A DNA stretch of 64,000 nucleotides, taken from assembly GCF_016863515.1 (NCBI RefSeq), contig NZ_BOPA01000024.1, positions 35,261 through 99,260 of the forward strand. The letters run 5' to 3'. The notes beneath the pieces are model-generated. The model ran no database searches and was not told the DNA's origin. It saw only the letters and a program-made list of their open reading frames with translations. The position numbers were made by a program, and so were the translations under genes. Shown here one piece after another: positions 17,610 through 26,285 of the stretch (within the stretch, counting starts at the first letter, position 1; each line of letters starts with the position of its first letter). The stretch is from Micromonospora gifhornensis (lineage in GTDB: Bacteria; Actinomycetota; Actinomycetes; Mycobacteriales; Micromonosporaceae).

Positions 17610-19468
17610 AGGCCCAATGGTGGTCGCAGCCATTTGCGCCGGAAGGGTCGGCCGCTGCAGAAGGCATCGTCAAGCAGTTGGGGAGACCGTCGCTCGATCC
17701 GCTCACCGTTCTAGTGCGAGAGGCGGCGCAGAACAGCTGGGACGCGCGCCTGCCGGATGGCGTAGTGGAATTCGGGGTTGACCTCCGCGTGCTGGGCGAA
17801 AAGGTAGGGGCCTGGCGGAACCTACTGCTGCCGGGACCACTCACGGAGTCGAACCTCAACCTTGACGAAGCTCTGAGGCCCGAAACCGTCGTGCTGGTGA
17901 TCTCGGACCGAAACACGGTAGGCCTAGGCGGCCCTCTCCGTGCCGGGGAACGGGCGAGCGACGACGAGACACCGGACTTCGTGCAGTTTCTCCGGAACGT
18001 CGGGGAACCGAGCGACCACCAGTTCGGGGGTGGCACGTACGGTTTCGGCAAGGGGATCTTCTACCGACTCAGTCGAGTCGGGACTATTCTGGTGGACACA
18101 AATACGGCAGCAGGCGGCCCGGCTGGACGCCGGGTGATGGGCGCTGCTCTCGGCCACAGCTGGTACCACAAAGACCGACGTTTCACTGGCCGACACTGGT
18201 GGGGGCAGGTGGCGGCTGACGATGTACCAGATCCGCTCTTGACGGGAGAGGCCGACGCGGTGGCGGAGGCCCTGGGCCTACCGGGCTTCGCCGACGGCCG
18301 CACAGGGACCGACATCGTGGTTCTCGCAGCCGGGTTGGGGGCCGCTGGGTCGGAGCCGGACTCCCGCGAGAGGACGCCGGCCGAGGCCGCGACATTCATT
18401 ACTTCGTCGATCCTGTGGAACTTGTGGCCGAAGATGATTCCGGACGAGCGTGGCCGCCAGATGCGCTTCGTGGTGGGAGTCGACGGCTCGTCGGTCGCGG
18501 TCCCGGCACCCGACACCGTCGACGACCTGGCACCCTTCGTCGAGGCGTTGCGCGATGTTCGCGCCGGTAGGGGAACTGGCTACTCGCGGACCGTCCCACC
18601 GAAGTACGCGGGCTCCTTTGCAATGGCAGTCGGGGCGGCCGCCGACAGCAGTCGTCGGCTGTCGGTCACAGCGGCACGGCCGTTCGAGGGACCCTCTCAC
18701 CACGTCGCCCGGATGCGTATCGCTGAACTTGTGGTGGACTACATGCCGGGACCGGTGCACCCTGACGCGCGCCTTTCCTACGGCGCGGTGTTCAAGGCTT
18801 CCGAGGAGGCGGATGCGCTGTTCGCGCACGCCGAGCCGCCCACGCACGACGACTGGATCTCCAAAGGGCTGAGTGGTTCTGCTCGAGGCGTCGTGTTGGG
18901 GGCGCGCACGTTCGTGCAGAAGCAGCTGGACGAGAAACTCGGCCTCGGACCTCAGGCCGGCGGCTCGGGTGGCCTGGGTGAGCTCTCGGCACTGCTCGCA
19001 AGCATCGTGCCTGCTCGCCTCGATTTCGGCCACGAAAGCGAAGAATCCGACCGCGGAGGTAGCTCCAGCAGTGGCGAGGGCACGGGTCGTAGCGGAGGTT
19101 CGTTCGGCGGGGTGCCGTCTCGACCTGGGGGAAAAGCGCGCCTTACTGGTACCCCGTCTCTGCGAATCCATCAAGGAAACCCCTACCTCGTCGCACCGGT
19201 CAGGGTTCCTGCTGATTCGAGGGTGAGGGTGGTGTCGGCGGATGTAGAGGTGGTAGTAGAGGGCGGCGGTCGCGAGAGCGAGCCGCCTCTGGGTGCCGTC
19301 GTGCCGCAGGTCATGCAATGGCAGTCCGCCAACGGAGATGTCGTCGTACAGGGAAGGAGCATCCAGGTGCCGCCGGGTGAGGACTCGGACTGGTATGTGT
19401 ATGCCACCTACCTCCCGGACGCCGTGGTGCGTTTTCGCGTGAGTCAGGTGGTCCACAGTGCCGGCTGA
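17606..19468 (+). CDS. GHKL (MutL/MORC-like) ATPase of the defence locus
   Basis: 620 aa, ATG 17606 overlapping the DUF4420 stop (ATGA). The Bergerat ATP-binding fold is in the N-terminal half: VREAAQNSWDAR (37-48, Mg-binding Asn), ISDRNTVGLGG (99-109, a variant of DxGxG) and GGGTYGFGKGIFYRLS (141-156, ATP lid). A Ser/Gly-rich linker near 485-515 separates a C-terminal beta-rich domain. Iyer, Abhiman and Aravind described such paraMORC ATPases in restriction-modification neighbourhoods with helicases and nucleases. Probable role: an ATP-gated DNA clamp. Overlaps the next gene by 11 bases. Confidence 0.88.
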   Translation: MKAQWWSQPFAPEGSAAAEGIVKQLGRPSLDPLTVLVREAAQNSWDARLPDGVVEFGVDLRVLGEKVGAWRNLLLPGPLTESNLNLDEALRPETVVLVISDRNTVGLGGPLRAGERASDDETPDFVQFLRNVGEPSDHQFGGGTYGFGKGIFYRLSRVGTILVDTNTAAGGPAGRRVMGAALGHSWYHKDRRFTGRHWWGQVAADDVPDPLLTGEADAVAEALGLPGFADGRTGTDIVVLAAGLGAAGSEPDSRERTPAEAATFITSSILWNLWPKMIPDERGRQMRFVVGVDGSSVAVPAPDTVDDLAPFVEALRDVRAGRGTGYSRTVPPKYAGSFAMAVGAAADSSRRLSVTAARPFEGPSHHVARMRIAELVVDYMPGPVHPDARLSYGAVFKASEEADALFAHAEPPTHDDWISKGLSGSARGVVLGARTFVQKQLDEKLGLGPQAGGSGGLGELSALLASIVPARLDFGHESEESDRGGSSSSGEGTGRSGGSFGGVPSRPGGKARLTGTPSLRIHQGNPYLVAPVRVPADSRVRVVSADVEVVVEGGGRESEPPLGAVVPQVMQWQSANGDVVVQGRSIQVPPGEDSDWYVYATYLPDAVVRFRVSQVVHSAG

Positions 19469-20345
19469 AGTACGCCCCTATCTTGTACCCCAGGCCAACA
19501 CGGTGGTCTGGCAACCATGGTTGTTACTCGATGGGCATGAGTGGCGTCCCCTCCCGCACGAACTCGAAGGCTGGGACCCTGCCACAGATCTCCATATCGC
19601 GCGGCGGGTGCAAATCGATGCCCCCAGATTCTTTCACGAGACGGGAGTCGAGCTCGAAAACCTAGCTTTGACCGCCTCGTGGACCAGTTCGACGACAGAC
19701 ATGACGGACGCGTCTCCTCCGGTGCGGTTCGATTCGGGTGGCTGGGCCGTCGTGGACACCATCCTCGTCGGGGAGCGTCTGTCAGGGGTGCTGACCCTTC
19801 GAACCACGGTCAGCCTCGTTCATCCACCGGCTGGCCGAGCGATCGGAGTTGCGACGGTGCCCGGATCCGTACTGGCTGATCAGGTCCAACGGGTGGTGTT
19901 GGAGAACGTCTCCTCCATGTTCCCGGTCAGCGAGATCGACTTCTCGCGGACCCGGCTCTCACCAACGGCGAGCTGGCACCTCGAGACCAGCACTGACCTG
20001 GTCGCGCCGTTCTACGGAACATTTCGTGTGCTAATCAACAGTCGTGACAGGGAGCTGAGCGCGGCTGTCGCGCGCGGTGCCAGGGACAAGAGGCAACAAG
20101 CTTTGCTCGACGAATTGCAGGCTGGGGTTGCCGGCTTGCTTCTCGAGCTTGCGCTGTATCTCCGTGAGGACCTCGGCGATCGTGACGAGTGGCCACCCGA
20201 CAGTGTCGGAGATATCCTTTCCAGAACGCTGGCGAGTTCACCATTGTCGACTTCAACACCGCCATCGGCGGCAGATCTAGCCGAATTCAGGACGCAGGTC
20301 TCAGGCGCAATTAGAAATCTCGGAAGAGGGCGTGTGTTCCGTTGA
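19458..20345 (+). CDS. Unknown protein, fourth gene of the defence operon
   Basis: 295 aa from GTG 19458, inside the end of the GHKL gene. I do not recognise a family. The first two thirds look beta-rich (GWAVVDTILVGERLSGVLTL, VSLVHPPAGRAIGVATV), while 205-250 is strongly helical (RDKRQQALLDELQAGVAGLL). It has no signal peptide or membrane segment and no nuclease motif. Position and translational coupling argue it is a subunit or specificity factor of the same system. It occupies the place where Mza-type loci would encode AIPR, but shows no AIPR features. Confidence 0.75.
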   Translation: MPAEVRPYLVPQANTVVWQPWLLLDGHEWRPLPHELEGWDPATDLHIARRVQIDAPRFFHETGVELENLALTASWTSSTTDMTDASPPVRFDSGGWAVVDTILVGERLSGVLTLRTTVSLVHPPAGRAIGVATVPGSVLADQVQRVVLENVSSMFPVSEIDFSRTRLSPTASWHLETSTDLVAPFYGTFRVLINSRDRELSAAVARGARDKRQQALLDELQAGVAGLLLELALYLREDLGDRDEWPPDSVGDILSRTLASSPLSTSTPPSAADLAEFRTQVSGAIRNLGRGRVFR

Positions 20346-21100
20346 GTGAACTATGGCCGCATTTGCCGGCGGTCGTCGGTGCAAAGATATATGCAGAGCT
20401 CAAGAACGGCAGAACACCTGCTCCGTGTCCAAGCCACCCGGAGCAGATTTGGGCGCCTGTCGGTGGTCGCGTGTCCGCCAACCGCGTCCGTGATCTCATT
20501 GATTCCGTCTCGTTGCTCGGCCAGAAGTATGGCTTCCCAGGATCGGCTGGCCCTGAGGCACGAGTCGCCTTCGATAGGAGTGCGGCCGCTCTGTTGCGTA
20601 GCCGTATGGATCTGTCATGGGCCGAAGCCGGCAACCGAGATCTCTGGTCTTTCATCTCACTGGTCGCCCTTCCGCACCTGACGATGTGGCGCTTCGGCGC
20701 GGAGAACCGGGAAAGATGGGTGGCCACTGACCTGACGAGACACACGTGGGCACGACTGTGGTGGCAGGCAGTCGTCTTCGCTGGCCACGAGGGGATTCTC
20801 GCCGCCCTCACCGAGAGTGACCTCAACCAGTTGCTCGAGCGCCGCAGCATCGGCGGTGACCCGCGCCTGGTGCGGGAAATTGCTCGCGCGGTCACACAGC
20901 TGTCCGGGAGCACTCCCCGTAGGAAGGTCATTCGTGACGTCACACTGAGGCTGATGCGGTATTTGGCGTTTGTCGATGTAAGGGCTCTCGCCGATCAGCA
21001 GGTTCGAGACCTTTGTTCAGCGTTGACGGCCGAGACGCTCAGACGTCTGGCTGCAGAGGAGCTTCCTCGTCAGCGTGGCGTCAACCTGTCGGCGATGTGA
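20342..21100 (+). CDS. DUF6339-like protein, fifth gene of the defence operon
   Basis: 252 aa from TTG 20342, overlapping the previous stop by 4 bases (TTGA). All-helical, Trp-rich: DLWSFISLVALPHLTMWRFG, then TRHTWARLWWQAVVF. The pattern of W-x-F-I followed by a WRF and a LWW box resembles, from memory, DUF6339 proteins found in actinobacterial restriction-like loci; this is a moderate-confidence resemblance. No catalytic motif is obvious. Its last 31 bases overlap the 3' end of the convergent methyltransferase gene, so both open frames constrain the same DNA. Confidence 0.75.
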   Translation: MSELWPHLPAVVGAKIYAELKNGRTPAPCPSHPEQIWAPVGGRVSANRVRDLIDSVSLLGQKYGFPGSAGPEARVAFDRSAAALLRSRMDLSWAEAGNRDLWSFISLVALPHLTMWRFGAENRERWVATDLTRHTWARLWWQAVVFAGHEGILAALTESDLNQLLERRSIGGDPRLVREIARAVTQLSGSTPRRKVIRDVTLRLMRYLAFVDVRALADQQVRDLCSALTAETLRRLAAEELPRQRGVNLSAM

Positions 21101-22164
21101 TTCGCCAGTCCCGCCGCTAGCTCGACGGGTACGGCGTTGCCGATCTGCCGGGCGATTTGAACTTTGTTGCCGCACCACTTGAAGTCGTCCTTGAAACCCT
21201 GAAGCAGGGCCGCCTCGTGGTGGCTCAATGCCCGGTGCTCCTCGGGGTGCAGGTATCGCCCTTTCTCTGGCTTGAAGAACTCCGTCCTGATGGTGACTGA
21301 GGGGCGGTCCCAGCGAAGGCGCGCGAAGACATCCATGCCCTCTGTCCGGTCGACCCAACAGGGAGGAAGGAGTCTGCGGGGGATACTGCGCCGGTCGCCC
21401 TCCGGTGGGATATGCATCATCCGCTCGTGAGTTGTCTCCGAATAATTTCGCGCGAAGTCCAGGGCCGACGCCTTGAAGACTCCAGGCACCTTCTTCTCGA
21501 AGAACCAGTCAGTGTCGTCGGGAAGTTCGGTGTTTTCGGGGACTACCGAATTGCGCAGGCCCCAGATTGCGTCACGTACGGTACGCCAGGCTTCGCGGGG
21601 TACGTCCCCCTCGGGGACGTCAATCGGATGGTAGTCATTTCGGGTGCCGATGACGATGAATCTGCGGCGCAGCTGCGCGGCCCCAAAGTTCGTTGCGACA
21701 ACGGTTTTGAACTTCAAGGAGTAATTGTTCAGGACTTCGTCGGATTCAGTCAGAGCCTTGAGGCTCTCGAACTGACGAGAGTGCTGGAACTGTGGAACGT
21801 TTTCGAGGAGGAACGCCTTGGGTTGAATCTTGACCAGAGCTTCGACGTAATGGCGCCACATCGAGTTTCGCGGGTCGTCGACGTCCTTTTTGCCCAGATT
21901 GGAGAAGCCCTGGCAGGGTGGGCCGCCGACTACGACGTCGGCGGACGGCAGTTTTTTCTGGACCCATTCGGCGATGTCGCCGGGGTACATGTTTTCTTCG
22001 CCGAAGTTCGCGGCGTACGTCGCTGCCGCGGCGAGGTCGAACTCTACAGCTCCTACGGTCTGGTAACGCTCTGTGCTGTGGAAGCCAGCCGTCAAACCGC
22101 CGCAGCCAGCGAAGAGATCGACGACTCGAAGCTTGTTCGACTCACCCTGCAGCGCGTGCGTCAC
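21070..22164 (-). CDS. Dcm-type DNA cytosine-5 methyltransferase
   Basis: 364 aa from GTG 22164 with AGGAGG 5 bases upstream. All core motifs are present: I VDLFAGCGGLTAGF, IV GGPPCQGFSN (nucleophile C84), VI ENVPQ (121-125), VIII QLRRRFIVIG, and X QIGNAVP. The target-recognition stretch between VIII and IX is about 100 residues, enough for one sequence-specific domain. The enzyme transfers a methyl group from SAM to C5 of cytosine. As the only methylase of the locus, it presumably marks host DNA as self for the Z1/DUF4420/GHKL machinery and creates the 5mC whose deamination Vsr repairs. Convergent with and overlapping the fifth operon gene. Confidence 0.95.
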   Translation of the reverse strand: MTHALQGESNKLRVVDLFAGCGGLTAGFHSTERYQTVGAVEFDLAAAATYAANFGEENMYPGDIAEWVQKKLPSADVVVGGPPCQGFSNLGKKDVDDPRNSMWRHYVEALVKIQPKAFLLENVPQFQHSRQFESLKALTESDEVLNNYSLKFKTVVATNFGAAQLRRRFIVIGTRNDYHPIDVPEGDVPREAWRTVRDAIWGLRNSVVPENTELPDDTDWFFEKKVPGVFKASALDFARNYSETTHERMMHIPPEGDRRSIPRRLLPPCWVDRTEGMDVFARLRWDRPSVTIRTEFFKPEKGRYLHPEEHRALSHHEAALLQGFKDDFKWCGNKVQIARQIGNAVPVELAAGLANHIADRLTPR

Positions 22165-23165
22165 CCGTTCCTCCTGCTGGAAGAAGCTGTCCCGAATGAA
22201 TGACTGGAAGCAGTGAAGTAATAGTATTTATCGATTTCGTCGATGCTGTAGAGGCGCGCCGAAGGCCTGGTACCAAGAGGGGGAAGCTCTGCCAACAGGT
22301 CTCTTCCTCCGTCGAACAAGGCTCATACGCGTTCGCCAACCGTACAGGCCGACTACGACATCCACGCCTCGCGAACTCCCGCAGGCTTGCCCGAGGGAGA
22401 GCCGCGAGGCGTGGTCCAGCAGCGTAACCGAAGACCCGGCGCCCATCGACTGGAGGTCATCATCGCGGCTCGCGTCGATGAGGCGGCGCTCGGTCGCGTC
22501 CAAGGGGAGTGGTGTATGACTGGCCTGTCAAGGGTGTGTTGCGTAGCTGGGAGACGACCATCGTGTCGACCCTTCGGGGCAGCCAAGTCAGAAAAGGACA
22601 GAGAGGACGCAGCCGCACCCCCAACGTCCACACGTTGATTGCTGTGGGCGTCAACGTCGACGAAGGGTGCGAAGTCCTCGGCCTCGACGTCGCCCCAGAC
22701 GAGGACAGCGCCAGCTGGCGGGCAGCGGGCGTCGGAGATGACTAGCCGGACGCCAGCCAGGCCGCGGGCGGTCAAGGATCGCAGGAACAGGTGCAGGACC
22801 TCAGGCGGATTGGCTGCGTCGAGCCGTCTGTGCTGCACCAGCGCCGGATCAACGTCCGCGAGCTGGCCGGCGAGCTGCCGAGTGAGTAGGTGCTCGTAAA
22901 TGCCATGGTCAAGAGCCGCCACATGGTGAGTCAACCAGTAGCCGATCAAGGCTGCTGCATCTGGCTGGCTCGCGTCTTTGCACCGACCGGCCCACGACCT
23001 TATCCGTCCGATCGATGAGACCTCACCCATTGTCGATGAGGCTCTGAACCTTCAGCTGTCATCGGGCCCATTCAGCGGTACCTGTGACCAGCTCAGTTAG
23101 GGCAGTGTGCCAAGGGTCGTCACGATCGCGGGACATCCAGCGGGGTTGATCGGAGAGGGCTGGTA
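22165..23165. other. 1-kb non-coding scar: methylase promoter plus mobile-element debris
   Basis: The first ~60 bases are AT-rich (AGTAATAGTATTTATCG) and probably hold the methyltransferase promoter. From about 22,240 no frame on either strand has coding character end to end, yet pieces of recognisable proteins appear (entry at 22638-22910). From about 22,930 to 23,165 I see nothing beyond the presumed promoter of the next gene. Confidence 0.5.
22638..22910. pseudogene. Remnants of an IS256-type transposase and of a helicase N-terminus
   Basis: On the + strand, 22638-22718 encodes a stretch with GVNVDEGCEVLGLDV and DEDSASW, matching the IS256/Mutator pattern 'GVxxDGxxEVLGLDVGxSEDxxFW'. On the minus strand, 22787-22728 encodes FLRSLTARGLAGVRLVISDA, the part that should follow immediately in an intact transposase, so it appears inverted in place. 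Minus 22910-22791 reads DHGIYEHLLTRQLAGQLADV..., similar to the first residues of DUF3427/PLD-type SF2 helicases. No intact gene remains. Recognition is from memory of these families. Confidence 0.5.
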
Positions 23166-24491
23166 ATGGCAGAGCTGCCGAAGACAGCATCAGATTGGCC
23201 TACGCGCTGGGCAGACCGAGAGAACGCTCGGCGGCACAACGCGTACCGTATGACGGCTGACGCATGGGCACAACGTGACAACGACCTCGTGAACATGCGT
23301 GCGGCAGCCACGAACTATCGGCCGTTGCCCCATGCGCCTGCGGGTGTGCTGATCGACCTTCGTCGAGGCGAGTTGGTGTACCACACCGTACCTGCCGCAC
23401 AAATGATCGAGGCACCGCAGTTCGCCAGCCTACCGGCGGTGACGCCCGAGTTGGCGGCAAGCCCGGCTGTCGCTCTTGGCCGGCCCTTGCCCGAGGGCTT
23501 CAGAACGATGGATGCCGGCACGGTAGTGGTCACCGATCGTAGAGTCGTCTTTCTCGGCTCCCGAGGCAAGCGTGAATGGTCGTACGCCAAACTGGTCGGG
23601 TTGCTGCATGACGGCAACTCGCCCTACACGCTGATGCACGTCGTCAACCGGCAGCGAATATCGGGCCTTTATCTTCCTTCGGCCAGTGCGCCCGGTTTCC
23701 GCTTCAACTTGGCGCTGGCGCTGGCCGATGCCCGTCAGCAACGCCCCGCCCTGATCGCCCAACTGGACGGCATGTTGGCCCAGCACCGGCACGCGCGGCC
23801 TCCGCAACCCGCCCTCGTTACTGCCGCTAACGCGCCAGTGACTGCGCGGGTGCCCGGCGGGGTGTTCAGTATCGCGGTCGTCCTGCTCTTCGCGCTCTGT
23901 GCCTTCGGCGGGTTGATCCAGGCCGTCTCCGACAGCACTGCCCGACGGGTGGCGGATGTAAGCGCACTGCCTGACATCTCTACCGCACCCGGTCCATCGT
24001 CGTCTGCTGGAGGCGTCGGCGAGAATCCCACACCACCGACCGCCGGCCCCACGGTCCTGGCGACTTCCGCGGTGCCGACGGGAGAAGTGGAATCCACCGC
24101 CGCAGGGACGAACAAGGCGTCGGTAAGCCCGACGTCGCCGCGGATCCCATCGCCCAAGCCGACCACGGCGCGACCCGCTCCGACCAGCTCGGCACCACGG
24201 CCGGCGCCGACCTCGGCATCGCCGAAACCCAAGCCGACCACGAAGGCACCCACGCCGAAAAAGGTGGACCTCTGCGGCGCTCCGCAGAATCCGTACGGCT
24301 ACAACTTCTGTGGTGGCTCTCGCATCTACTCACCCGCTGCGGGAGTTTGTTCGTACTTCTCGTGCATCAACAACTTCAGCAACGGCAAGGGGTACATGAT
24401 CGAGTGCAACGACGGCATGGTCAGCATGTCCGGAGGCCGCCCCGGATCCTGCTCGTACCACGGTGGCAACCGACGGACGGTGTACCGGTAA
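23166..24491 (+). CDS. Membrane protein with Cys-rich C-terminal domain (copy B, paralogue of the gene at 3683)
   Basis: 441 aa. Same architecture as the gene at 3683: start-aligned N-domain (VVTDRRVVFLGSRGKREWSY), conserved ALIAQLDGMLAQH, one membrane helix near 238-258 (FSIAVVLLFALCAFGG), a long Thr/Pro/Ser/Ala linker of about 120 residues, and the C-terminal module CGAPQNPYGYNFCGG ... CSYFSCI ... CNDGMVSMSGG ... CSYHGG with DUF3761-like ending. The linker is much longer than in copy A. Base composition is lower in GC and the identity to copy A is only partial, suggesting an independently acquired version carried by the island. Function unknown; the C-terminus is likely outside the membrane. 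Confidence 0.75.
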   Translation: MAELPKTASDWPTRWADRENARRHNAYRMTADAWAQRDNDLVNMRAAATNYRPLPHAPAGVLIDLRRGELVYHTVPAAQMIEAPQFASLPAVTPELAASPAVALGRPLPEGFRTMDAGTVVVTDRRVVFLGSRGKREWSYAKLVGLLHDGNSPYTLMHVVNRQRISGLYLPSASAPGFRFNLALALADARQQRPALIAQLDGMLAQHRHARPPQPALVTAANAPVTARVPGGVFSIAVVLLFALCAFGGLIQAVSDSTARRVADVSALPDISTAPGPSSSAGGVGENPTPPTAGPTVLATSAVPTGEVESTAAGTNKASVSPTSPRIPSPKPTTARPAPTSSAPRPAPTSASPKPKPTTKAPTPKKVDLCGAPQNPYGYNFCGGSRIYSPAAGVCSYFSCINNFSNGKGYMIECNDGMVSMSGGRPGSCSYHGGNRRTVYR

Positions 24492-24514
24492 TCCGCCGGG
24501 TTCTTGCCCGGTCG

Positions 24515-25003
24515 TCACGCAGCGATTCGGTCGGTGACTGTTCGCCAGTCCTGACTCCCGCGCATCGGTGTCACGGCCACGCCGGCGTCCTGAAGCAGCC
24601 GCACGTGCCGGTCGTAGCTTGGGTGGGCGGCCAACTGCTCCTTGACGTTCGGGAAGGCGTAGACCGGAATTCCGGCACCGAGTGTCTCATTGAGGATGCC
24701 CAGGGCGAGGGTGTCGTTGATGCCCTGGGCCCACTTGTTGATGACGTTGAACGTCGCTGGGACCACGGCGACGGCATCGGCCGGAGGGTGCGGCTCGGGC
24801 TCGCCCGGCTTGCGCCACTGCACCCGAACGGGATATCCAGTCTGCGTTTCAAGGGCGTTCAAATCTATCCATGTGGCCGCAGTCGGTGTGGCGGTCAGGC
24901 AGATTGTCCAGCCGTCCTTTTGCAGCAAAGCGATCAGCTCGCTGATCCGCAGTACGGGTGGCGCGGCGCAAACGATCAGAGCCAGCACACCGCGTCTGGT
25001 CAT
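24515..25003 (-). CDS. Flavoprotein-family (PPC decarboxylase-like) protein
   Basis: 162 aa from ATG 25003, overlapping the stop of the upstream regulator (ATGA). A Rossmann-like beginning GVLALIVCAAPPVLRISELI with the flavoprotein pattern, then ICLTATPTAATWID and AVVPATFNVINKWAQGIND, corresponding to the FMN-binding 'APATANTIAK' loop of the family. Related proteins bind FMN and act on peptidyl or pantothenoyl cysteine; the substrate here is unknown. The catalytic His of true decarboxylases is not evident. Paired with the XRE regulator in one operon, convergent with copy B 23 bases away. Confidence 0.75.
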   Translation of the reverse strand: MTRRGVLALIVCAAPPVLRISELIALLQKDGWTICLTATPTAATWIDLNALETQTGYPVRVQWRKPGEPEPHPPADAVAVVPATFNVINKWAQGINDTLALGILNETLGAGIPVYAFPNVKEQLAAHPSYDRHVRLLQDAGVAVTPMRGSQDWRTVTDRIAA

Positions 25004-26247
25004 GGCAGCAGTCCGGCTCGCTCCGCCAAAGGTCGGAGCCCCGGTGTCGCCGTACGTCGTTCCTGCGCCAGTAAATCGAGGAGCAGCGTTCGGGACTGCA
25101 CGTTGGTGTGGACGCATTCGGCAGCGACCCGTTCCGCTTCGAGGAGGTGAAGCACCGAGATGGCCCGGTCGCCAGCGGAGCGCAGCACGGCCTCGGCCAT
25201 GTCGACGTGCACCTGGGCGCGTCGCCCGATCAACACGGTTGGCAGTCGGGATGTGTCGAGCCGGGTTCCGATATCCATGGCCTTGTTCACTTCCCCGGCT
25301 CGCACCGCCGCTGACACCGTGTGTATGACGACGTTCGTCGGACCGAATCCGGTCCAGAGCCGGTTGCGGTCCGATCCGAGGGCGTTCGCCAACGCCTCGG
25401 CCCTGCTCAGGAACTGCACTGACTCCTTTGAGTTGCCCTGCCCGGAGGTCAAAACCGCAGCAAGGAGGAGTAGGGAACCGTGGGCAGAGACGCAATCCGG
25501 GTCGGCCGCCTGGCTACCGGTATCCAACTCGTCAATACTGGTTCGCACGATCTGCTCGGCTTCCGTGCTCTGTGGTGTCAGCCGTATCAACCCGCAGGCG
25601 GCCTGATAGGCAGCGATTGCGGCCAGCGGCCGGTCGTTTGCGATTCGAGCGGCGGTGGCAGCCCGATCTGCGGTAAGGAGGGCGGTGTTGCCGTCGCCTA
25701 CCTTGACGGCCAGCTTCGAGGCAGCGATGTAAGCGGCGGCCAGCAGCCGGAAGGCGGTAGTGCGGTGCATACCCGTGCCGGCCTCGGCGAAGGCTGTCGC
25801 TTGAGTGAGTACATTCGGCAGTATCTGTGCGGCGGATGTATAGCTCGCCCGCTGGTAGTGGTTGTGCACCTTGCCTACCGCCCGTCGTACCTCCAGGACT
25901 GACAGCTGTGCAGGTCCGGCTGCGGTGAGGTACCCGGTCAGGAAGGCCCGTAGACCGTGCAGCAGGTCGAAACGGATGGCGCTTGAAGCTGGGTCATGGG
26001 AGTCGTTTCGCATGGCCGTTCCCCGATGCCTAGCCACCGATACGTCGGTGAGCATGCCGTCGAGTTCTTCGAGGGTGACGCCGAGAGCGGAGGCTATTCG
26101 GGTGCGGTGCCACGGCTGTGGATCCGTTTCGGCGTTCTCCCAGCGCACCACGGTTGACCGCTCCACACCGAGAATGTCGGCCAAGCGTTCCTGGCTGTGA
26201 CCGAGTGCCTTACGTCGCTGACAGAGCCGATGCCGTTTGAGCGCCAC
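25000..26247 (-). CDS. XRE-family regulator with TPR-like C-terminal domain
   Basis: 415 aa from GTG 26247 with AGGAGG 7 bases upstream. An N-terminal HTH_3 (HSQERLADILGVERSTVVRW, ENAETDPQPWHRTRIASALG) is followed by about 330 residues of helical repeats (LLAAAYIAASKLAVKVGDGN, AYQAACGLIRLT) typical of actinomycete regulators whose repeat domain senses a peptide or metabolite. It is co-transcribed with the flavoprotein (4-base overlap), and such regulator/flavoprotein pairs are common in Micromonosporaceae and Streptomyces. Target unknown. Codon use is intermediate between island and chromosome. Confidence 0.85.
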   Translation of the reverse strand: MALKRHRLCQRRKALGHSQERLADILGVERSTVVRWENAETDPQPWHRTRIASALGVTLEELDGMLTDVSVARHRGTAMRNDSHDPASSAIRFDLLHGLRAFLTGYLTAAGPAQLSVLEVRRAVGKVHNHYQRASYTSAAQILPNVLTQATAFAEAGTGMHRTTAFRLLAAAYIAASKLAVKVGDGNTALLTADRAATAARIANDRPLAAIAAYQAACGLIRLTPQSTEAEQIVRTSIDELDTGSQAADPDCVSAHGSLLLLAAVLTSGQGNSKESVQFLSRAEALANALGSDRNRLWTGFGPTNVVIHTVSAAVRAGEVNKAMDIGTRLDTSRLPTVLIGRRAQVHVDMAEAVLRSAGDRAISVLHLLEAERVAAECVHTNVQSRTLLLDLLAQERRTATPGLRPLAERAGLLP

Positions 26248-26271
26248 AATCGACCTCCTATGCCCGTGCCC

Positions 26272-26285
26272 GTCACTGTAGTAAC
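26272..26285. promoter_or_regulatory. Imperfect palindrome upstream of the XRE gene
   Basis: GTCACTGTAGTAAC has six-base arms with one mismatch around GT, 25 bases upstream of the regulator's GTG and about 190 bases before the small-protein cluster. A regulator binding site is possible; evidence is symmetry only. Confidence 0.3.
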
